From Granulicella sp. (GTDB taxonomy: Bacteria > Acidobacteriota > Terriglobia > Terriglobales > Acidobacteriaceae), in assembly GCA_027450185.1 (NCBI GenBank), contig DAIDKF010000008.1:1-64000 (forward strand): a stretch of DNA of 64,000 nt. The letters are read 5' to 3'. Position numbers and translations under genes: made by a program. The notes under the pieces were generated by a model, which did not search any database, was not told the origin of the DNA, and saw only the letters and a list, made by a program, of their open reading frames with translations. This document shows positions 16,871 through 29,850 of the stretch, one piece after another (the stretch's first letter is position 1; every line of letters begins with the position of its first letter).

Positions 16871-17935
16871 ATGAGGACCAAACCTCCCAGTGATTCAGGC
16901 CCTCCCGCAGCACCGAAGAAGCGTACGAGCCTCAAGGATCTTGCCACCTATCTGGGGCTCTCTCAGACGACGGTTTCCTTTGTCTTAAACAACGCCCCGC
17001 TGGCCAAGAACCTGGCTCCGGAGACTCGCAGCCGCGTGCAGGAAGCAGCGCGCAAGTTCAATTACCGCCCAAGCTACTTTGCTCTGAATCTGCACAAGAC
17101 CGGTAGCGACTCGATCGGCGTCCTCGTCCCGGAGCACAGCGAAGGCTACTTCACCATCGTCATGGAAGGCGTCGAGCGCTACCTCCTGCAGAAGCACTTT
17201 CTCTACTTCACGGCCTGCCACTACCACAAGCCCAAGCTGATCAAGGAATACTCCGAGCTACTGCTCAACCGCGGTGCCGAGGGCCTCCTTCTGCTCAACA
17301 CCAACGCGGACTTCGACACGCCTCTGCCGGTTGTCACCATCTCCGGTCACCTCGAAAAGGATGGCGTGACCAACGTTATCCTCGACCACCGCGCCGCTGC
17401 CCGCCAGGCCATTCGCCACCTCTATGACCTCGGGCACCGCAAAATCGCATTCATGAAGGGGCCAGCCTCCAACATTGATACCGGATTCCGCTGGGACGCC
17501 ATGATGCAGGTCGCGCGCGAGTTCGGTGTTCAACCAACGCCCGAACGCACGGTCCAGCTTACCTCTGGGGGATGGACCCCACTGGTTGGCTACGACCCTG
17601 CCCGGCGTCTGCTCGATGCCACCCGCGACTTTACCGCCCTTGTCGCATTCAACGACACCACCGCCATTGGCGCCATGCGCGTCCTTCATGAAGCCGGCAT
17701 GAACGTTCCCTCCGACGTCTCCGTCATTGGCTTCGACGACATAGCTTCCGCCCAGTTCCATGTCCCCAGCCTCACCACCATCCGCCAGCCGCTAGGACGT
17801 ATGGGCAAACTAGCCGCCAGCATCCTTCTGGACCGCATCGCCAACCCAACCCGCCAGTACGCCCCCAACATCCCAGTCAAGCCAACGCTGATTGTGCGTG
17901 AGTCGACCACTCCCGTCGCCAAGGCCTCGCGCTAA
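16871..17935 (+). CDS. LacI-family transcriptional regulator
   Basis: The 354-residue protein starts at 16871 (AGCGGAGC upstream) and has an N-terminal HTH (RTSLKDLATYLGLSQTTVSFVLNN, about 18-41) with hinge NYRPSYFALNL, followed by a periplasmic-binding-protein-like effector domain: DSIGVLVPEHSEGYFTIVMEGV, DLGHRKIAFMKGP, FTALVAFNDTTAIGAMRVLHEAG, DVSVIGFDDIASA and LTTIRQPLGRMG. It should be a sugar- or sugar-acid-responsive repressor of the adjoining block. The reading frame extends 46 codons upstream without a domain, so the shorter start is preferred. Confidence 0.9.
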   Translation: MRTKPPSDSGPPAAPKKRTSLKDLATYLGLSQTTVSFVLNNAPLAKNLAPETRSRVQEAARKFNYRPSYFALNLHKTGSDSIGVLVPEHSEGYFTIVMEGVERYLLQKHFLYFTACHYHKPKLIKEYSELLLNRGAEGLLLLNTNADFDTPLPVVTISGHLEKDGVTNVILDHRAAARQAIRHLYDLGHRKIAFMKGPASNIDTGFRWDAMMQVAREFGVQPTPERTVQLTSGGWTPLVGYDPARRLLDATRDFTALVAFNDTTAIGAMRVLHEAGMNVPSDVSVIGFDDIASAQFHVPSLTTIRQPLGRMGKLAASILLDRIANPTRQYAPNIPVKPTLIVRESTTPVAKASR

Positions 17936-18091
17936 GTCACTTTCGCCGACGCAAGTCGCAGACCCTGCAGCCAGCGCAACCGCAAAAAATTGTGATTGGA
18001 ACTGAGATAGGAACTTTGCGGAAATCTGGAACTTCCCGCGGCGAGATGTCCCGAGGCAAACCTCGTCCAGCGCTCTCCAGATAGCATAGTT

Positions 18092-18169
18092 TGGCGTCCC
18101 CGACGGGATTCGAACCGCGTGTTTACACCATGAGTGTGGCGTCGTCCTGGGCCACTAGACGACGGGGAC
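18092..18169 (-). tRNA. tRNA-Glu(CTC)-like gene with abnormal loops, possibly a pseudogene
   Basis: The minus strand gives a tRNA-Glu-like sequence with perfect acceptor stem (GTCCCCG/CGGGGAC), the Glu-type D arm (GTCTAG...CCAGGAC), discriminator G and encoded CCA. However, the anticodon stem ACGCC/GGTGT encloses 8 nt (ACACTCAT) instead of 7 and lacks U33, and the T arm reads ACGCGG-TTCGAAT-CCCGT, one C too many in the 5' strand. The total is 78 nt instead of 76. CTC is the only Glu-type triplet in the loop. A perfect TATAAT (18189-18194, minus strand) lies 20 bp upstream. Confidence 0.65.
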
Positions 18170-18188
18170 ATTGCAAGAGCCGTTGCCG

Positions 18189-18194
18189 ATTATA
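18189..18194 (-). promoter_or_regulatory. -10 promoter element of the tRNA-Glu-like gene
   Basis: Perfect TATAAT on the minus strand, 20 bp upstream of the tRNA 5' end. No good -35 hexamer is visible at 16-18 bp. From here to 18437 I see no gene. A tRNA T-loop-like stretch (ACGGTTCGAAGCCCGC, minus strand, about 18206-18225) lies just upstream and may be a decayed tRNA fragment. Confidence 0.45.
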
Positions 18195-18437
18195 GAGGGT
18201 TGACATCCCAGCGGGCTTCGAACCGTCCGACCACCAACGATGGCAGGGAACAACCTGCTTCTCTAGTCTGGATGAGCTCGCAATAATTTGCAAATCGGAT
18301 TTGCGCCCGGCGCATCCTGATCGTAGTCCCAATCCGCGCCGGCACCAAATCCGCTTCGTCATCCATTCCTGGTCTTCCTCATCTCGAGCACGCCCTTGCA
18401 CCACTGCTCGCCGGCCTGCAATCATCAACGCAGCTCC

Positions 18438-19076
18438 ATGCCCAACCTGCCCCAGATCGGAATCACATCCGCCAACCCCGATGCCTGCGCTCGCCCATCG
18501 CTGAAGCCTGTGCTCTGGCTCCAGTCCATCACCCTCGCATGGATGATAATAGAGCTCGGCGTCGCGGCCTACGCAGCCATTGCGGCCCACAGCCCGGCGT
18601 TGCTGGCCTTTGGCTCCGACAGTCTTGTCGAACTACTCTCAGCCACTGTCGTTCTGCTGCAGTGGACACCCTCGCTGCGCCTCTCAGAACATGGTGCCAG
18701 CCGCATCGCAGGAGCCCTCCTCTACGTGCTCTGCTTCGTTATTGTGGTCATCGCCATCGGCTCCTACGTGCTCAAGTTGCGGCCCGAGTCCAGCCCAGCA
18801 GGCATAACAATCACTCTCGCCGCCCTCATCGCTATGCTAATCCTCGCCACACTCAAACGCCGTGAAGCTCGCCGCAGCGGTAACGCTGCCCTCGCCGTCG
18901 ATGCCGTTCAATCCGCCACCTGCGCTTATCTTGCACTCATCACCCTCACCGGCCTTACACTCAACGCAGCATTCCATCTTCCCTGGTTCGACCCCCTCGC
19001 AGCCGTCGCAGCCACTCCCCTTCTCCTCCGCGAGGCCCGATCCGCCTGGCGCGGCCACCCCTGCCCATGCTGCTGA
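18438..19076 (+). CDS. CDF-like cation efflux membrane protein, short form
   Basis: This 212-residue protein has five to six membrane segments. Helix 2 region LLAFGSDSLVELLSATVVLLQW resembles the (G/A)SDSxxE metal-binding motif of cation diffusion facilitators, and AALAVDAVQSATCAYLAL resembles the second half-site (usually HxxxD; His replaced here by Ala-Val). The cytoplasmic C-terminal domain usual for CDF proteins is missing and the protein ends in a CPCC tail. It may be a divergent homologue with altered metal preference. Start at 18438; the frame also runs 42 bp further upstream. Confidence 0.7.
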   Translation: MPNLPQIGITSANPDACARPSLKPVLWLQSITLAWMIIELGVAAYAAIAAHSPALLAFGSDSLVELLSATVVLLQWTPSLRLSEHGASRIAGALLYVLCFVIVVIAIGSYVLKLRPESSPAGITITLAALIAMLILATLKRREARRSGNAALAVDAVQSATCAYLALITLTGLTLNAAFHLPWFDPLAAVAATPLLLREARSAWRGHPCPCC

Positions 19077-19185
19077 AGGCCACATCATCATCTCGTGTCC
19101 AGGAGGACCTGTCACAGTGAGACATTGCCCCGCAACCTCTCGTCCAACCTCTACGTACCATCTATCCGCAGCACGCAGGTGAGTC

Positions 19186-20739
19186 ATGATCGTTTGCGCT
19201 CCACCCCGTGGTCTTGTGTCGTTGTGCCTTCTCGCGGCAGCCCTCTCCTTGCCGGCCCAGTCCACGGCCCCTCCACCCGCGCTCCATCCGCAGATCCCCA
19301 CCCTGCACATGAGCACCCGTGTCGTGCTCACCGACGTCACCGTCACCGACTCCCGCGGCAACCCCGTTCGCGGCCTCACCCGCTCCGACTTCCATATCTT
19401 CGACGACGGCCACCCACAAGCCCTCGACTCCTTCGAGGAGCACACCCAGAGCCAGAGCACAGCGTCCATCTCCATCGCCGCACCCTCTCGCCCCAACATT
19501 TTTAGCAACGACTTTCTGCAGCACCCGCCCTCCCCCGTCAACGTCATCCTCATTGACACCACCACCATCCGGCTCGTCGACCAGATGTATGTCTACGAGG
19601 AGCTCACCCGGTTCGTTCGCAACCTGCCTCCCAGCCAACCCGTCGCCATCTTCAACCGCTCCGGCGACATGACCCTGCTACTACAGAACTTCACCTCCGA
19701 CCACACGCTTTTGCTCGCCGCCATCCGCCGCGCCGTCCCGCAGTTTCGTTCGCCCGACGCATGGTACACCAGCGACGTCGACACCTTGCAACAGATGGCC
19801 GCTTACCTCAGCCAGATCCCCGGCAGAAAAAATCTCCTCTGGTTCTCCAGCGGCTCCAATCTTTTCCTCGACCCCGATCCCGCCGTCGTCGCCGACCAGC
19901 CCCCGCGCCGTCCCCTCTACGACCTCCTCGAGTCCGAGCGCATCGCCATCTACCCCATCGACGCCCGCGGTCTCACCGTTGGCCTCCGTCAAGGCATGAT
20001 CTACCAGCAAATGCAGATGCAGCAGGACGCCCAGGCCACCGGCGGAGCCGCCTTCTACAACAACAACGGCCTCGCCAGGATCGCCTCCCACATCGTCTCC
20101 ACTGACGCCAGTTATTACACCCTCACCTACTCGCCGCTGAACCTGCAGCTCGACGGCAAGTGGCACCGCGTCAGAATCAAGCTCGACGACCCCCGCTATC
20201 ATCTCTCCTACCGCCACGGCTACTACGATGACGGCAGCAACAACCGCCCTCCACCCGGAGATACCAGAACCCTCCTCCATGCCGACGGCAGCCGCACCCA
20301 GGTCCCCACCGAAACCGGCGACCCCATCATCTTTCAGGCCACCGTTCAACAGTCTTCGCTCTCCGCAATGCCTGGCACTCCTGCACGCCCGCCCCAAAAG
20401 GGCCAGACCGCTTACCTTGTGCACTACATGCTCCCGGCCGCGGCCATCCAGCCTCGGAGCATCAAAGACAACGTCGAAACCGATGTCATCGGCGCGGCCA
20501 TCATTGCCTTCAACCACTTCGGCGACCCCGTCGCGCGTGTAGCCCAGAACACCACCATGGCCGTGGACCAGAACAAGGTTCGCACCATCCCCAACGCATA
20601 CCTCGCCTTCGACCAGCAGGTCAATCTGCCTACCGGCCTGGACTACCTGTACCTCATGCTCTGGGACACAACTACCAATCGCCTGGGCACCATCAATCTA
20701 CCCATCGACGTGAAAAAGCCGGTCAAACGAAAGCCTTGA
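19186..20739 (+). CDS. VWFA-related acidobacterial domain protein, secreted
   Basis: The 517-residue protein has a signal peptide (LVSLCLLAAALSLPAQS) and then the TIGR03436-type arrangement: STRVVLTDVTVTDSRGNPVRGLTRSDFHIFDDGHPQALDSFEEH, a von Willebrand factor A-like core (VILIDTTTIRLVDQMYVYEELTRF...LLWFSSGS) and YPIDARGL, then YYTLTYSP and a beta-rich C-terminus. This family is expanded in Acidobacteria; the molecular role is unknown, probably envelope or adhesion related. The MIDAS-like DxTxT (DTTTI) deviates from DxSxS. It stands alone. Confidence 0.85.
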   Translation: MIVCAPPRGLVSLCLLAAALSLPAQSTAPPPALHPQIPTLHMSTRVVLTDVTVTDSRGNPVRGLTRSDFHIFDDGHPQALDSFEEHTQSQSTASISIAAPSRPNIFSNDFLQHPPSPVNVILIDTTTIRLVDQMYVYEELTRFVRNLPPSQPVAIFNRSGDMTLLLQNFTSDHTLLLAAIRRAVPQFRSPDAWYTSDVDTLQQMAAYLSQIPGRKNLLWFSSGSNLFLDPDPAVVADQPPRRPLYDLLESERIAIYPIDARGLTVGLRQGMIYQQMQMQQDAQATGGAAFYNNNGLARIASHIVSTDASYYTLTYSPLNLQLDGKWHRVRIKLDDPRYHLSYRHGYYDDGSNNRPPPGDTRTLLHADGSRTQVPTETGDPIIFQATVQQSSLSAMPGTPARPPQKGQTAYLVHYMLPAAAIQPRSIKDNVETDVIGAAIIAFNHFGDPVARVAQNTTMAVDQNKVRTIPNAYLAFDQQVNLPTGLDYLYLMLWDTTTNRLGTINLPIDVKKPVKRKP

Positions 20740-21008
20740 CTCCGGGCTCCCCGCCGACCTCAACGTCGCCACGGCCGCTGCATTGCCATTGCTTTTGTCT
20801 TCCTGTCCGTCATTCGACAGCAGAAGAATCTGCTTCTCCACCCCACCATCCTCGCAGGGCTAATCAACGCAGGAGTTTTCGAGGAATCCCTCGGGCGGAC
20901 CACCATCCTCCACGAACGCTCCTGAATCAAACACTTTACGGTCAAAAGTACCCCGGGGGGGGGAGGGGGCACCCCCACCGGAAGTCCGCGTCCGCCGCCA
21001 CAAAAGCC
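20740..21008. other. Intergenic region with a long G-tract
   Basis: No gene is seen between the VWFA gene and the ATP synthase terminator. The stretch holds a run of nine G (20955-20963), an A, five G (20965-20969), and then C-rich sequence. This could form secondary structure and is slip-prone. Confidence 0.5.
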
Positions 21009-21032
21009 AAAGCCTCGTGCGAGCGAGGCTTT
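21009..21032. terminator. Bidirectional intrinsic terminator after the atp operon
   Basis: A 9-bp perfect stem AAAGCCTCG / CGAGGCTTT with a 6-nt loop, giving a T-run in either direction. It lies about 50 bp beyond the atpC stop on the minus strand and also follows the VWFA gene on the plus strand. Confidence 0.75.
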
Positions 21033-21080
21033 GATCATCCAACCCGGTCCATCGGAAGGGCCGCCACCCCGTCAGCGAAG

Positions 21081-21512
21081 TTAGTGCTTCCCTGCCAGAC
21101 TCGCCAACTTCTCCTCGGCCACGCGTGTCACAGCGTTGGCCTCGTCATACTTCGCCTGGTCGTCGCCGGCCTGGGCCCAAAGCTCAGCACCGTGTCTCAG
21201 CTCAGCCTCAGCCTCATTCTGATTAATCTCCTCGGGATGCAGTGCCGTCTCCGCCAGAATGGTCACGCACGTCGGCAGCACCTCGACGAAGCCCCAGGCG
21301 ACGAAGAAGATCTGCTCCCCCGCCGAACCTCCATGCAGGCGAACCTCACCCGCCCCCAGCTCCGCCAGTAATGGAGCCGCACCGTACAGCGCCTCCAGAT
21401 AGCCCGACATCGACGGCAGTTCAACCGCCTCCGCCGTCGCATCCAGCAGCACCCGGTCCGGCGTCACCAGCCGTACCTTCAGCAGCCCCGAGTTTGTTCC
21501 GACCTCAGCCAT
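21081..21512 (-). CDS. atpC: ATP synthase F1 epsilon subunit
   Basis: The 143-residue protein has the N-terminal beta-sandwich (LLKVRLVTPDRVLLDATAEAVELPSMSGYLEALYGAAPLLAELGAGEVRL) and the two-helix C-terminal hairpin. Epsilon forms the central stalk with gamma and can inhibit ATP hydrolysis. It is the last gene of the operon, 26 bp after atpD. Length fits the family (about 135-145). Confidence 0.93.
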   Translation of the reverse strand: MAEVGTNSGLLKVRLVTPDRVLLDATAEAVELPSMSGYLEALYGAAPLLAELGAGEVRLHGGSAGEQIFFVAWGFVEVLPTCVTILAETALHPEEINQNEAEAELRHGAELWAQAGDDQAKYDEANAVTRVAEEKLASLAGKH

Positions 21513-21538
21513 GTGCTCCCAATCCCTGATCCCTGCTC

Positions 21539-24111
<2,573 letters not shown>

Positions 24112-24133
24112 TCGTCCTTATGCCGTCTTGCTC

Positions 24134-25702
<1,569 letters not shown>

Positions 25703-25725
25703 TCAAATCCTGTTGCGTCTCCGGG

Positions 25726-26274
25726 CTACGCTCCGGCTGCGATCAGCCGAGCCTTTAGTTGTTGCAGTTGTGCTCGAATCGACCCGTCGTAGACCGTCGA
25801 CCCGACGGTGACTACCGCTCCGCCGAGCAGGGTTGCATCTTCACTGTAGGTGGCGTGTACCCGATGCAAACCTGTCAGCGTGGAGATCTTCTCTTCCAGC
25901 AGCTTGCGATTCTTCTCATCCAGTGGCTGGGCGCTCACAATCTCGGCCTCCGCCACGCTCGATGCCTCGTCTGCAATCGATGCATAGGCTTCCACCATGC
26001 CGCGAAGCTCATGCAGGCGCTGATGATGCGCTATCACAGCTATAAAATTCCGGACCGTCTTGCTCATGCCCGACCTGGCAGCAATCGCGTCCAGCACGCT
26101 CAACTTCTGAGGCTCAGGAATCGATGGGTCCGCAAGAACATCGCGTAACTCCACGCTGTCTTCGAGCGTCCCTACAAAATCATTCAATTGCCCCAGGGTC
26201 GCTACCACATTAAGCTTCCGGTCAGAGACGACAGCAGCCAGAGCGCGCGCATAGCGTAAATCGACGGCCGCCAT
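25726..26274 (-). CDS. atpH: ATP synthase F1 delta subunit
   Basis: The 182-residue protein begins MAAVDLRYARALAAVV, the usual delta/OSCP start, and ends with GGAVVTVGSTVYDGSIRAQLQQLKARL, the conserved C-terminal signature (GG..V..G....D.S...+L). Delta links the peripheral b/b' stalk to the F1 head. The start overlaps the atpF stop by one base. Confidence 0.95.
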   Translation of the reverse strand: MAAVDLRYARALAAVVSDRKLNVVATLGQLNDFVGTLEDSVELRDVLADPSIPEPQKLSVLDAIAARSGMSKTVRNFIAVIAHHQRLHELRGMVEAYASIADEASSVAEAEIVSAQPLDEKNRKLLEEKISTLTGLHRVHATYSEDATLLGGAVVTVGSTVYDGSIRAQLQQLKARLIAAGA

Positions 26275-26978
26275 TAGTTATTGCTCCCTTCGCCAAGCTT
26301 GTGCGCAAAGCTCTCGACCAGCAAGCGGTCCGTCTCTGCCGTTACCACCAGCTTGCGTGCAGCCTGCTCGATGGCGAGCTCTGCCGCATACTTCTGAATC
26401 TCGCGTCTCGCGAATGTCGTGGCACTGTGGATCTCGGCCTCGGCAGCAGCAACAATCTTATTCTTTTCGTCTTCCACGCTAGCCTTGATGCGCTGCTCAT
26501 CGCGGGCGGCGTCCGCCTCGGACTGGAGCCGCATGGCGGCGATCTGCTCATCCAATCTGGAGAGCCGCTCCTCCACTGAACTGAGCCTGGAGGTCGCTTC
26601 TTCAGTCGCAGTGCGCGCATCAACAAGATGCTTCTGAATGGCCGTATTGCGATTGCGTAAGGTTTTGGGAAGGATCCTGGCCAATCCGTAGCCAATCGCG
26701 CCCAGCAGAATGAGGATGTTGAAGATCGTGAAGACGTTAGCTGCCGCTTCGCGCTTCATGCCGAGCAATGCACCGAACTTTGCCACTGTCGGCGACAGAC
26801 GATACTCATCGGTCTCGTTGGCAACCGCCGGCTGCTTATTGGCTGCACTGCTTGCAGCTTGCCCCGCGGGATTGGCAGCCTGCGCCTGCATGGAACCACT
26901 CAGCGACAGCAGCATCAACAACCCCAGTGTGACGACAAGCAGCCTGCAAATCCTGGCAGGAAAACAAAAAAGGGTCAT
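26274..26978 (-). CDS. atpF: ATP synthase F0 b subunit with N-terminal signal-like extension
   Basis: This 234-residue protein is longer than normal b subunits (about 156-170). Residues 1-33 form a hydrophobic, signal-peptide-like region (ICRLLVVTLGLLMLLSLSGSMQAQA); the real b-type membrane anchor is at about 80-103 (NVFTIFNILILLGAIGYGLARIL), followed by the long charged coiled coil. The extension may be cleaved or add a second membrane pass. Its start overlaps the b' stop by 4 bp. Subunits a and c are not in this operon. Confidence 0.88.
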   Translation of the reverse strand: MTLFCFPARICRLLVVTLGLLMLLSLSGSMQAQAANPAGQAASSAANKQPAVANETDEYRLSPTVAKFGALLGMKREAAANVFTIFNILILLGAIGYGLARILPKTLRNRNTAIQKHLVDARTATEEATSRLSSVEERLSRLDEQIAAMRLQSEADAARDEQRIKASVEDEKNKIVAAAEAEIHSATTFARREIQKYAAELAIEQAARKLVVTAETDRLLVESFAHKLGEGSNN

Positions 26979-27442
26979 GATGGACGGACCTCTGAGAGCT
27001 TGGATCCGGCCGGAAGCACGGCCCTCAAAATCTGGTCGCTCAACTGCGCTGTAGCTTCTTCAATTTGCTTGCGCGCACTGACAGACATCCCTTCGATCTC
27101 CTGCCGGGCCGCCTTGACGCGATCCTGAGCCATGGCCCGAGCGGCCTCAACCGCCTGATCACGCTCTGCCTGCCATTGCTGCAACCGCCGCTCACGGGCT
27201 GCCATGATTTCGTTCCGCGCATTGCGCAGCTTCTCTTCATAGACGGCGGCTTCCGCCTCGGCTGCTGTAATTGCGCCGCGGGCTCGCTCGACTGCGCCAG
27301 CGGTGCGAGCATGACGCTCCGCCAACGTTGCCTCAAGCGGCTTGCGCACCAGAGATCCGTAGGCTGCTACCAACAAAATAAAAAAGATCATGGTCGGCAC
27401 AGAGCCGAGCACTAAACCACCAAGTTGATGCAAAATTTCCAT
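26975..27442 (-). CDS. atpF': ATP synthase F0 b' subunit
   Basis: The 155-residue protein has an N-terminal membrane helix (LVLGSVPTMIFFILLVAAYGSLV) with the conserved junction RKPLEATLAERHART and a long Ala/Glu/Arg-rich coiled coil. It pairs with the second b gene downstream, so the peripheral stalk is a b/b' heterodimer as in cyanobacteria. It is the first gene of the operon; the promoter must lie in the next 370 bp. Confidence 0.88.
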   Translation of the reverse strand: MEILHQLGGLVLGSVPTMIFFILLVAAYGSLVRKPLEATLAERHARTAGAVERARGAITAAEAEAAVYEEKLRNARNEIMAARERRLQQWQAERDQAVEAARAMAQDRVKAARQEIEGMSVSARKQIEEATAQLSDQILRAVLPAGSKLSEVRPS

Positions 27443-27812
27443 GATATTGTAGGGTTCTTCAGGAGGGCATGCAGGCGTCTTGTATCCAAGAGCCAGTTAA
27501 GCCCTCTTCTCTAACGCCGATCACGGCTCGATCAGATGCAAATTTTAACTTTTTCGTTCCCATTATTTGTAGCAAAGCTGGCACTTGGAAGTCAAAGATT
27601 GAACAGATCAAACAGGTCATAGCGACGGTTATCGGCTGCAGTCTGCGACACAGTATTTACCAGGACATTTTCATGACATTTTTCTTCCGCAAACCGTTGC
27701 GGACGGGCGTAGACTGTCTGTACCACCCTGAGACCCATTCCGGGTCATGCAGGCCGCGTGAAACGGGACATAACCTCCGCTCCCGATCAGGCGGCCTGTA
27801 CTGTTTCCGCAC
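27443..27812. other. Intergenic region between hflX and the atp operon
   Basis: No gene is seen. It should hold the atp promoter on the minus strand: an AT-rich stretch at about 27535-27575 is the best place, with no clear hexamer pair. Three hairpins are visible: CCGCAA-ACCG-TTGCGG near 27688-27703, GACCC-ATTCC-GGGTC near 27733-27747, and CAGGCCGC (27750-27757) pairing with GCGGCCTG (27791-27798). The last two probably mark the 3' end of the hfq-hflX transcript, though without a T-run. Confidence 0.45.
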
Positions 27813-29297
27813 CTATTCGTTATCACCCGGCGCAGCTACCGCGTGGCGCTGCTGATAGCGCCTGTATCGCTCCAGCAGCGAGGCTGGCCCAACGACAGTC
27901 AGATACACGAGGTTACCCTCGAACCTTTGGCGTGTAATCATTGCACCTCGCTCCAACGCCGCAAGGACTCTGCCCTCCGCTTGCGGAATACGAAACTCTG
28001 CCGTCCACAGCGGATCGGCCGTCAATGCAGCGTCGATTGCATGCAGAAGATCCTCTAGCCCTGCACCTGTGAGTGCCGAAACGGCGATCGACCCTGGAGC
28101 TTGACGTCCGGCTTCGAGGCTGGCACCAGCGGGCAGCAGGTCTATCTTGTTCAACACCTGAAGCGTGGGCTTATCCCTCACCTCCAGTTCAGCGAGAACG
28201 GTCTCAACCTGCGCTCGCTGCTCGTCGAGAGTGGGACTGGCCGCGTCGCGCACGTGCAGCAAGAGTTCGGCACGCTCTACCTCTTCGAGCGTAGCGCGAA
28301 AGCTTGTAACTAGTGCGTGAGGAAGATTCCGGATAAACCCGACCGTGTCCGACACCAGTACATTGCGCCGCGAAGGCAAGCTTAGCTGGCGTAATTTAGG
28401 GTCAAGAGTGGCAAACATTCTCTCCGACGCAAGCACTTCGCCACCTGTCAGCGAGTTGAATAGCGTGGATTTGCCAGCATTCGTGTAGCCTACCAGCGCC
28501 ACAGTCGGCACTGGTACGGCCTCGCGCCGGCCGCGTTGCTGACGCCGAATCCTTCGGACCGCCTCCAACTGCTGCCTGATGCGATCCAGACGAACATTAA
28601 TCTTGCGTCGGTCAGTCTCGAGCTGCGTTTCACCCGGGCCACGCGTTCCGATGCCGCCACCGGTCTGCGACATGGTCCTGCCGCGACCAGCCAGCCGAGG
28701 AAGCTGGTATTCGAGTTGGGCGAGTTCCACTTGCAATTGGCCCTCTCGTGTCCGAGCATGCCTAGCGAAGATATCCAGGATCAATTGGGTGCGATCGATG
28801 ACGGTGCAGGGTAATCGGGCCTCTATATTGCGCGCCTGAGACGGCGTTAGGTCATGGTCGAAGAGCACCAGGCTCGCACCGGTCGAGGCGACCGTGGCGA
28901 CGATCTCATCGAGTTTGCCACCGCCCACCAGGGTCGCAGGGTCTGGCCTGCCACGTCGCTGGATCAGGACTGCAGCGATGGTCGCACCCGCCGACCGCGC
29001 GAGCTCCTGAAACTCCGCCAGAGATGAATCAAAGTCCAGATCGACAAGGGGCTCCGCCATAGATGGCAAGTCGTCGGATGTCTCTGCAAGTGGATCACCG
29101 GAGACCTGACTACGCTCCGAAACCACAGCTGCAGCGCGCGCCTGCTGTGCTGCACTCGACGGGCGAAAGCGGTCGGAGGTAAACTCGACCGCCACCAGGA
29201 CTGCGCTCTCGCGAGAGGTCTGCTGCCGCGATCGCAGCAGATTCTGCTCGACCGTCTCGCGGCTCGATCTTGTCTTGAATGCTGGCTTGATGGGCAC
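27813..29297 (-). CDS. hflX: GTPase HflX
   Basis: The 494-residue protein has the HflX N-terminal domain ([38 protein letters not shown]), the glycine-rich linker ([28 protein letters not shown]) and GTPase motifs [18 protein letters not shown] (G1), [12 protein letters not shown] (G3) and LNKIDLL (G4). HflX splits stalled 70S ribosomes after stress. N-terminal extension of about 90 residues compared with E. coli. It follows hfq in the same direction, the same pairing as in proteobacteria. Confidence 0.95.
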   Translation of the reverse strand: MPIKPAFKTRSSRETVEQNLLRSRQQTSRESAVLVAVEFTSDRFRPSSAAQQARAAAVVSERSQVSGDPLAETSDDLPSMAEPLVDLDFDSSLAEFQELARSAGATIAAVLIQRRGRPDPATLVGGGKLDEIVATVASTGASLVLFDHDLTPSQARNIEARLPCTVIDRTQLILDIFARHARTREGQLQVELAQLEYQLPRLAGRGRTMSQTGGGIGTRGPGETQLETDRRKINVRLDRIRQQLEAVRRIRRQQRGRREAVPVPTVALVGYTNAGKSTLFNSLTGGEVLASERMFATLDPKLRQLSLPSRRNVLVSDTVGFIRNLPHALVTSFRATLEEVERAELLLHVRDAASPTLDEQRAQVETVLAELEVRDKPTLQVLNKIDLLPAGASLEAGRQAPGSIAVSALTGAGLEDLLHAIDAALTADPLWTAEFRIPQAEGRVLAALERGAMITRQRFEGNLVYLTVVGPASLLERYRRYQQRHAVAAPGDNE

Positions 29298-29351
29298 CTT
29301 GCCTTGTAGCTGACGCGAACAGCCGACGCAGAAAGCAGTCTATGGCTGCGA

Positions 29352-29675
29352 TTAGCTGCTGGACGTCCCTGTCGCGGGCTGCGTACTCTCTGCATGAGCC
29401 GGCTGAAGTGAACGGCTCTCGCTACGAGTGTCACCAAACCCCGTTGGACGACCGCTCACCACCGTGGAAATTGCGTGCTTGAAGATCAACTGCTCCTGCG
29501 CGTTGTTCTCGAGCAGTACAGAATATTTATCAAAAGAACGAATCTTACCTGTCAGTTTAACGCCGCTAACCAGGTAGATAGTGATGGGACTTTTGTCCTT
29601 GCGAACCGTATTCAGGAACGTATCCTGAATGTTCTGCGCCGGCTTGGAATCTGTTTGCCGATCTCCTCGTATCAT
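29352..29675 (-). CDS. hfq: RNA chaperone Hfq
   Basis: The 107-residue protein contains the Sm1 motif ([36 protein letters not shown]) and the Sm2 motif as FKHAISTVV, where FKHA replaces the common YKHA. The C-terminal tail is Ser/Thr-rich. Hfq pairs small RNAs with mRNAs as a hexamer. A GTG two codons upstream (29681) is an alternative start. It is followed 54 bp later by hflX, forming the usual hfq-hflX unit. Confidence 0.95.
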   Translation of the reverse strand: MIRGDRQTDSKPAQNIQDTFLNTVRKDKSPITIYLVSGVKLTGKIRSFDKYSVLLENNAQEQLIFKHAISTVVSGRPTGFGDTRSESRSLQPAHAESTQPATGTSSS

Positions 29676-29850
29676 ATGCACTCAACCATTTCTTAACATT
29701 CCGCGCGAAGTCCTCGCGGTCGAACCTTGCAGCAATGCAGCCTTGCATCTTTCACCCTATAGCCTTCGATGCTTCTCGACAAGGACTTACATCCCCACCG
29801 GGCAGAGAACATCTTCCCTGGCCGTCGAGTTCAAGCGAAGCTTGCCTCCC

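Noticed and set aside
18123-18590. Minus-strand ORF of 155 codons over the tRNA-Glu region
   Set aside because: It runs across the tRNA-like gene and its promoter and is antisense to the CDF-like gene; no domain.
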